This document shows, one piece after another, positions 58,210-64,000 of a stretch of 64,000 nucleotides of DNA (positions within the stretch are counted from its first letter, which is position 1; the number at the start of each line of letters is the position of its first letter). Source of the DNA: Raffaelea ambrosiae. Its lineage: Eukaryota > Ascomycota > Sordariomycetes > Ophiostomatales > Ophiostomataceae. Made by a program: the position numbers and the translations under genes. The notes under the pieces were generated by a model. It was not told the DNA's origin, made no database searches, and worked only from the letters and a program-made list of their open reading frames with translations. The stretch is from positions 868,001-932,000 of the forward strand of contig PCDI01000003.1 in assembly GCA_002778195.1 (NCBI GenBank), written 5' to 3'.

Positions 58210-61144
58210 TTTGTACATAGTATCTGTATGGGCGCTTTGTATATATGTGTGTATGGTATCTGTATATGTATGCGTATGTATGTGCTGCCGTGTGGCATAC
58301 CCATTCGTCCACGAGCAACGGACAATATATGTCGTGTTGCCCTGCTGCCTCCTCCCAACACCGAGGACTCGTACGCGCGCCGTGGCGCACAAGTGCGGTT
58401 AATTGATGTTATTTTTGATTTATCTCTCACCTGTTGGTTTCTTTTCTCTCTCCCTTAGGTCGGTTCTTCGTCCCTCGTCCGCCTCCTCGCGTTGAAACTT
58501 GGATGAAGCTCATTTGCTGCGTCAAGAGACCGGTGTCCAGGGCGATTATGCAGCACAGACGACACGACGGAGCGCGCGCCCAGTCTGGCCACGTTAGCCG
58601 GGCCAGCAGGACGAAAGAGAGGTATTTTTCCCCAATGGTTTGCGGGCCAAGATGCATGTCACCTCCCCTCATACCGCCAGGCGGATCTGCGGGCCAGACG
58701 AAAGGGCGTGTGCTGGCGTCTGCAGGCGTGTGTTGGCGGGAGTGCACTCTGCATCTTACACGAGTTAAGGGCGTGTGTGGGTGCATCTATAAGAGACACG
58801 CATGTATATAGCATATTTCCAAGCTCACACAGGCGCGCTCTTCCTCTTGGCTATGGTGGGTGTCTAGAACAGCAGCTAGCCGTCGTTTCACATGTACGAA
58901 CACGTCAAAGGAAAAAGAGGAGTCGGCCACGGGAGCTGCGGCACCGGCCAGAGCCAGAGAACCCACACGCCAAAAAGGGCTTGTCCATGCTGCCGATTGC
59001 TCTGTGAGTGGCTGGATAAGGCTGTGGGCTGGCCTTGTTCGGAGGTGTGGCCCATCTTGCGTGGAGAAGACTTGGGAAGGAGTGGGCAAGGGAAAAAAGA
59101 GTTCACGAATGAGAGATCCAACGGGAGAACCACAGAGGGAGAGAGCCTAAAAGAACAGGGACAGAGAGGTGGTTGGCCAGACTGTTGCCCATGTTTCTTC
59201 GTTGCAGCGAGGGCCACACGAAAGAGTCGCATTCGATGCACAGTACGTGATAGAGTGGCTCCAAGGAAATGGCTGCCAATCTCGATGCAGCAAGAGACAG
59301 CAGTTCTTCAGCCAAGTCTGCCCGAAGCCGCAGAACAGGGGTGGAAGAAGCGGTGCAACGGTGGAGAGAAGGAAAGAGAAAAATGGGAGCGAGAAGATAG
59401 AGAGAACGCGGAGGTGATCAAAGATGGGATAAAAGAGAATAAACGAGAATAAACGAGAGTGAAAAAGAAAATAAAAAGGGAATAAGAAGAGAATAAAAGG
59501 TAGAGAAAAGAGCCGGAGAACAGGAGAAACGAAAGAATGCAGACAAGACGGCCAGAATAAGGGCAAAAAAATACAAGTGGGTTATGCAGGTTTATGTGGA
59601 AAAGTGGAAAGGTTGCTTTGCGCCCCCCTCCTTCTGTGAGAAACGAACCTTTCAAAGGCAGCCACGACTCTCTGCAGAACGCATTGTGCGCTGCGGCCAA
59701 TCGCGTGGTCAAGGATCCTTGGTCCTTTTCTGCTGGTTGTTTTCTGCTGCGGTCTTTGTCGCACTCTTAATTGCTGCTTTTATGTGTATATTTTATTTTA
59801 TTTTATTTTAATGTGTTTTATTTCTGCGGCTTGGTTATTTGGCAATTGGATGGTTTGGTATTTGGATGTTTTCAACAATCGGATAACTGGACTATTGGAC
59901 CAAAAGACCAAGAACCACTGGACTGTAATAGGACTGTAACAGGACTGGGTTAGATTGATGACTCGCAGCCAGGCTCGCAGCTCCTTCTGCACGGGGGTGC
60001 GAATGAGAGGAGGCAGCGCGCCAGCCAGTAACCGCACGACAGGAAAGAGGAGGGGTACGAACGAGAAGGCAAGGGCGACCGACTGGCTGGCAGCTGCTTT
60101 GCCGAGCTGCTGCTCGGCTGCCGCTGTTTCTGATCGTTGCTGGTTGCTGCTTCCCCATCTGGCCTGCCCAGGTATCCCTCTTATGCCATTTTTTCTTTCG
60201 AATTTCTTTCCCGTCTTTTTTTTTTCACTCTCACTCTCACCCTCAACTCTCTTTCTGTCCATTTCGCTCTGCTTCACGTCTGTCCACGCTCGACGCACAC
60301 CGCAACGTCCACGACCTGCCACCGCACCCGTTCATCTCACGCCCGCCCCTTTTCCCAGTCTCTGCGCGCATTTGCCTCGCAAAGTGGCGGGAATTAACTA
60401 ACCACTGTCGCTTTCCTGGCACAGACAGCCAGCACTTAAAAAAAGAGGAGACAACACAACCAAGAAAAGCATAATTAAAAAATTCCACCAAAAGAGACAC
60501 GGCAGGAGCAGACGCAAAATAAATAAAATTTAAAAAAAAAATTTAAAAAGAGAGGAGAAACCTGCAGCTACAGTCAATTAACGGCTTCCACGTTGTCGCC
60601 TCCTTTGCCTCCCCCCCCCCCTTCCCCGTCGTGCTCGCTTCGGCGTTGACCTCAGCTTCCTGCACCGTCATACGTACAGACGCACACACTACACGCCCAT
60701 TCCTGCCGGCGGCGCCGCGACACGACACCACCCAAGCCGTCGACGCCAAAGGACGCCAGAGGACATCAAAGGACGGACAACTCCTCTAGGCAACGCAGAA
60801 AAGACGCGCGCGATCAGGGAGAGCCACACTGATCGGGACCCGGCCATGTCGATCTAGACGAGATGCACGTCGCCTGGGCCGTCCTACTGCTGGCTGTCTC
60901 TGAATGGGCGGGGCCCGTCGTCTGCATTGTCTGACCACACCGTAGGACGAGACGAGACGGAAGAAGACAGAAGAGGAGGAGACGCAGAAGGCGAGAGCAA
61001 GGAGAACGAAGAAAGACGCGAAAATAAGCGGAAGCCGGAAGACAGACACAACGGCCGCCAGCACACGCGCTAGTTACGGAAGCCTTCCAGTACACGACTC
61101 ACACGAGCGCCCAGCTCACTCGCAGAGCTCGCACCCAGCTCACA

Positions 61145-61270
61145 CAGCAGCACACACAGCACGCACAGCGCACAGCACACAGCACACAGCACACAGCACA
61201 CAGCACACAGCACACAGTACAGCACGCAGCGCACAGCACACAGCGCACAGCACACAGCGCACAGCACACG
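61145..61270. repeat. CAGCACA heptamer minisatellite
   Basis: About 16 copies of CAGCACA, some changed to CAGCGCA, ending about 140 bp before the ATG of the last gene; probably in its leader or promoter. Confidence 0.93.
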
Positions 61271-61412
61271 CAACTCACCCCAGCACAAGCTCCATATTGC
61301 AACTCCTCAAAACACACACCACTTCCATCTCCACACACCACACATCCCTACCAGCTTGACTGCATTGGTACCACTTCGCGCAGTCCCCCCCAGCAATCCC
61401 TGCTTGTCGTGC

Positions 61413-61935
61413 ATGATGGAGGCCATGTACATAAATAGCAAGCCACATGCCCTGCTGCCCGAGGACAGAAGTCGAGCAGACGGACATCGGCCGTCCAGAC
61501 GCCATCCCGCCTCAGATGCCGGCTTAGACTCCGGCTTTGCAGCGGTAACGCCCGCCCTCCTCCACTCTGCCTTGTCCCCTTCCTCCCCCTTCGCCTCATC
61601 CGCCTCGCCGGCCTCTGCTGCCCTGCCTACCGCCTACATCTCCTCGTCGACTGCTGCTGCCAGCCCGTCCGTTTCGCTGGCTGCCATTGCCTCGCAGCAC
61701 GCCGCCTCCTTCGTGCCAGCCCGTCCGCGCGCCCCGTCTTCTTTGCGCTCCTCGCCTGCAGCCTTGCCGTCCTCGCGCTTGGCCAAGCAGCACCGCCAGG
61801 CCGCCACCAGCAGTGTGACGACCGCCGGGATCACCATCGGAACTACCGCCGGAACTAGCTCCAGAACCAGCACCGGAACCAACGCCAACAACACCAACGG
61901 AACCGGCAACGGCATCCCTACCACTACTACTACTG

Positions 61936-61969
<34 letters not shown>

Positions 61970-63827
61970 CACCACCACCACCACCATCGGTGCAAGCAGC
62001 TCTCCCCCCAACGCCGGCACCACGGCCGGCCTCCCCACCACCTCCTTCCCGCCCCTGTTCTTCGGCCCAGGCACCAACACGACCACGCCCGCCACCTCGC
62101 TCGTCGGCGCCCACGGCAAGTCCATCCCCCTGGACGACACCACTGCCGCCCACCGCACCTCTGCCTTGCGCGAGCTCAACAGCAACTTCCCGTCGCCCGT
62201 CTACCGCCACCGCTACGCCAAGCCCGCCTCCGCTGAGAACAGCACCTACTCCCAGCCCGTCATTGTCCGCACCTACAGCGGCCCGCCTCCTTCGGCCTCG
62301 TCTTCCACGCACTACCGCCCACCCAGCAGCCACCGCACCAACAGCCGCGCGGCGGCCGCACGTCGCATCCCCCTGCCGCCCGCCCCTGCCTCGGTGTCTG
62401 CCTCGGTCCACACGGTCAGCTCCGCTGCTGGTGGCAGCAGCAAGCATGCGCCTGCCTCGAGCGCAGGAGGCGTGAAGGATAGCCTGTTTGGCATGGCCCG
62501 TTCCAAGGTAAAGAAGGGCTTGTTACCGTGGCAGTGGGCCTCCAGTGGCACCGGCGACCACCACCAGGATGACCCCAAGCTGCCTCCTATGGAGGCCTTC
62601 TCCTACAAGGGCATTATGGCAGAGCTCCAGGCCACAACCGACATACGCACTGACCTGGATCGTATTGCCGAGATTTGCGCCCGTTCCCATTACAGTCTCA
62701 GCAACCAGTATGACGCCCACGTGGCCCCCCATGGATCCGGCGCCGGTTTCATCACGACCGTGACCCAGCGCTCCAAGGGAAGGAAGAAGCAGCCTCCCGG
62801 AACCGGGGGCCCCACGCTCCAGGCTGTGCCATCAGACGATGACGAAACCGGCTCACGAGGTGCTCGCAGACGACGTGGCGGTGCTCCGAGAAGTGGCCGC
62901 CGCCAGAGTGCTGCATATGGGACCCTCGAGACAATCATGTCCTCTAGCCGATCATCCGAAGAGGACAAGACGAAAAAGAAGTCCGCCGCCGAAATTGCAG
63001 AAGCCGTGCGCGGTCGGGCCGTCCGAAAAGCAGCGGATACTGTTGTTGCAGCAAAGACCACCGAGACAGACCAACCCTGTTCCAAGTCTGGTTCCAAATC
63101 AGGGTCTGGGTCCAAGTCGCCGCGTGGAAGCGGCCGCGGAAAGCGGGCCGGCAAGGATTCTGTCAAGGCAACCTCTGCCGAGCGCCTTGCTGAAGGCCGT
63201 GCCTCACCTGTACCAGATGCCCCACCATCAGCTGGATCATCGGGACGCTCCAGCGGCAAGCGCTCGCATCGGCGAAAACCTACGTCCTTTGCCCATGCTG
63301 TGATGGACAGCAACAAGCGACACCGTTCCCGGTCTGCGAAGACGGACAGCAACAATCCCATACCACTTGGAGCCGATGCATCGGATGCTGTTTCTTCCAC
63401 AGTGGCTCTTCTCAGCGATCCTGCCCTGCCACAGACTTCGCACAGCCAGTTCGAGATACGAGCAGCCCCCGGTACGAACGTGACTGGCCACAGACAAGTC
63501 GACCACGTCCATCTTGCAGGCGAGCAAGCCGGTGCCAATGGACTTGCAGACGCAAATGGAGAACCTTCTGGTCACGACTCTGCCGTTGACGTCAACGGGA
63601 CTGTCTATTCCCCTGCTTCAGATGAGGATATCGCTGGGTTTCTCTCGGGCCTGGGCAACTGGTTTCCATGGATGGCTGCTAGCGGATCCAACCAGCCATA
63701 CCACCATCACGCAAAGACTTCCTCACAAGCTGGCAGTCACCAAGCGGAAGGGAGCCTTCGGGAGTTGCTCAAGAATGTCGACAGCGGCAAGCCATGCAAA
63801 GGAAAGGCTGTCGTGGATCACGATTAA
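61413..63827 (+). CDS. large low-complexity orphan protein, nuclear-like composition
   Basis: Single-exon 804-residue protein of unknown family. The ATG at 61413 is the first in the frame, opening MMEAMYINSKPHALLPED. Residues 40-160 are Ala/Ser/Pro-rich, and residues about 171-195 are a poly-Thr run encoded by an ACT microsatellite (61921-61985). The part that looks conserved is around residues 285-300 (YSQPVIVRTYSGPPP) and about 370-445 (FGMARSKVKKGLLPWQW, YKGIMAELQATTDIRTDLD, EICARSHYSLSNQYDAHV). It is followed by basic, Lys/Arg/Ser-rich stretches (RGARRRRGGAPRSGRRQ, GRGKRAGK, KRSHRRK) that look like nuclear localisation signals. Near the C-terminus is a short hydrophobic DIAGFLSGLGNWFPWMAA motif. 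The TAA stop overlaps an AATAAA polyadenylation-like hexamer (63826-63831). GC-ending codons support real coding. Function is unknown. Confidence 0.75.
61921..61985. repeat. (ACT/ACC)n coding microsatellite
   Basis: ACT and ACC triplets encoding an almost pure Thr run in the last orphan protein; prone to length change. Confidence 0.9.
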
Positions 63828-64000
63828 TAAAGCTAGGGCATCGGGTTCCCTCTTCCCTTATCCCCCTTATCCCTGGACACTTTCCCCCTCCCCTTTGGGA
63901 CGTTCCCTTTCCTGTCCCCCAGTTTACTCCATTTCACCTTCTCACTTGTAAACCTGCCCCCTTTCTCTTCTCATTTGGTCTATTGTTGCTGCTAGTTCCT

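Larger units (their letters stand above)
56926..61412. other. 4.5-kb gene-poor region with simple repeats
   Basis: No supported gene. It contains a GT microsatellite (58179-58206), short direct repeats near 59429-59456 and 59918-59948 (GGACTGTAA units), A/T-rich runs at 60470-60550 and the CAGCACA minisatellite at the right end. The T-rich 60180-60330 segment and purine-rich 59300-59520 segment give only low-complexity frames. Confidence 0.5.

Noticed and set aside
1..64000. tRNA or 5S rRNA genes
   Set aside because: I scanned for B-box-like GGTTCGA/TTCGAA motifs on both strands; the hits lie in coding regions or lack a matching A box and acceptor stem.

Overview
This window is nuclear DNA of a filamentous ascomycete (Pezizomycotina, most likely a Sordariomycete; the order cannot be fixed from sequence alone). 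The evidence is short introns of about 45-270 bp with GT-AG or GC-AG borders and CTAAC-type branch sites, strongly GC-ending codons in most genes, CT-rich 5' leaders, many simple repeats, and a set of single-copy eukaryotic housekeeping genes. Two runs of N (41771-41785 and 53916-53955) mark assembly gaps. I could support 14 protein-coding genes and saw no rRNA, tRNA or CRISPR array.

Layout. 1-4436 is gene-poor and rich in simple repeats. A small secreted protein lies at 4437-4982, followed by about 7.4 kb with no convincing gene. VPS54 (GARP tethering complex, minus strand, 12361-16539) and MCM5 (replicative helicase, plus strand, 17272-19745) share a divergent promoter that carries an MCB-type ACGCGT box. 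An acyl-CoA-synthetase-like protein lacking its catalytic motifs (20434-22388) and a C-terminally truncated valyl-tRNA synthetase (23534-26893) follow on the minus strand. The synthetase is bordered on both sides by AT-rich DNA and has a visibly different codon style.

From 27999 a run of plus-strand genes follows: POM34 (nuclear pore), HID1 (Golgi/secretory trafficking), SPC3 (signal peptidase), XRN1 (5'-3' mRNA decay), HAT2 (histone chaperone/acetyltransferase subunit) and a large F-box-like orphan. NRP1, an RNA-binding protein with RanBP2 zinc fingers, lies on the minus strand (48238-50587). After a gene-poor stretch come PMP3 (56254-56925) and a large low-complexity orphan (61413-63827).

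The genes do not form a metabolic cluster or operon; most are unrelated core cell-biology genes. Loose themes are secretion and membrane traffic (VPS54, HID1, SPC3, PMP3) and RNA or chromatin handling (XRN1, NRP1, HAT2, MCM5, POM34). The most unusual element is the valyl-tRNA synthetase copy: exons 2-8 splice in perfect phase and both signature motifs survive, but the C-terminal tRNA-binding coiled coil is absent and the presumed first exon does not join in frame. I see no evidence of a wholly new defence or biosynthetic system.
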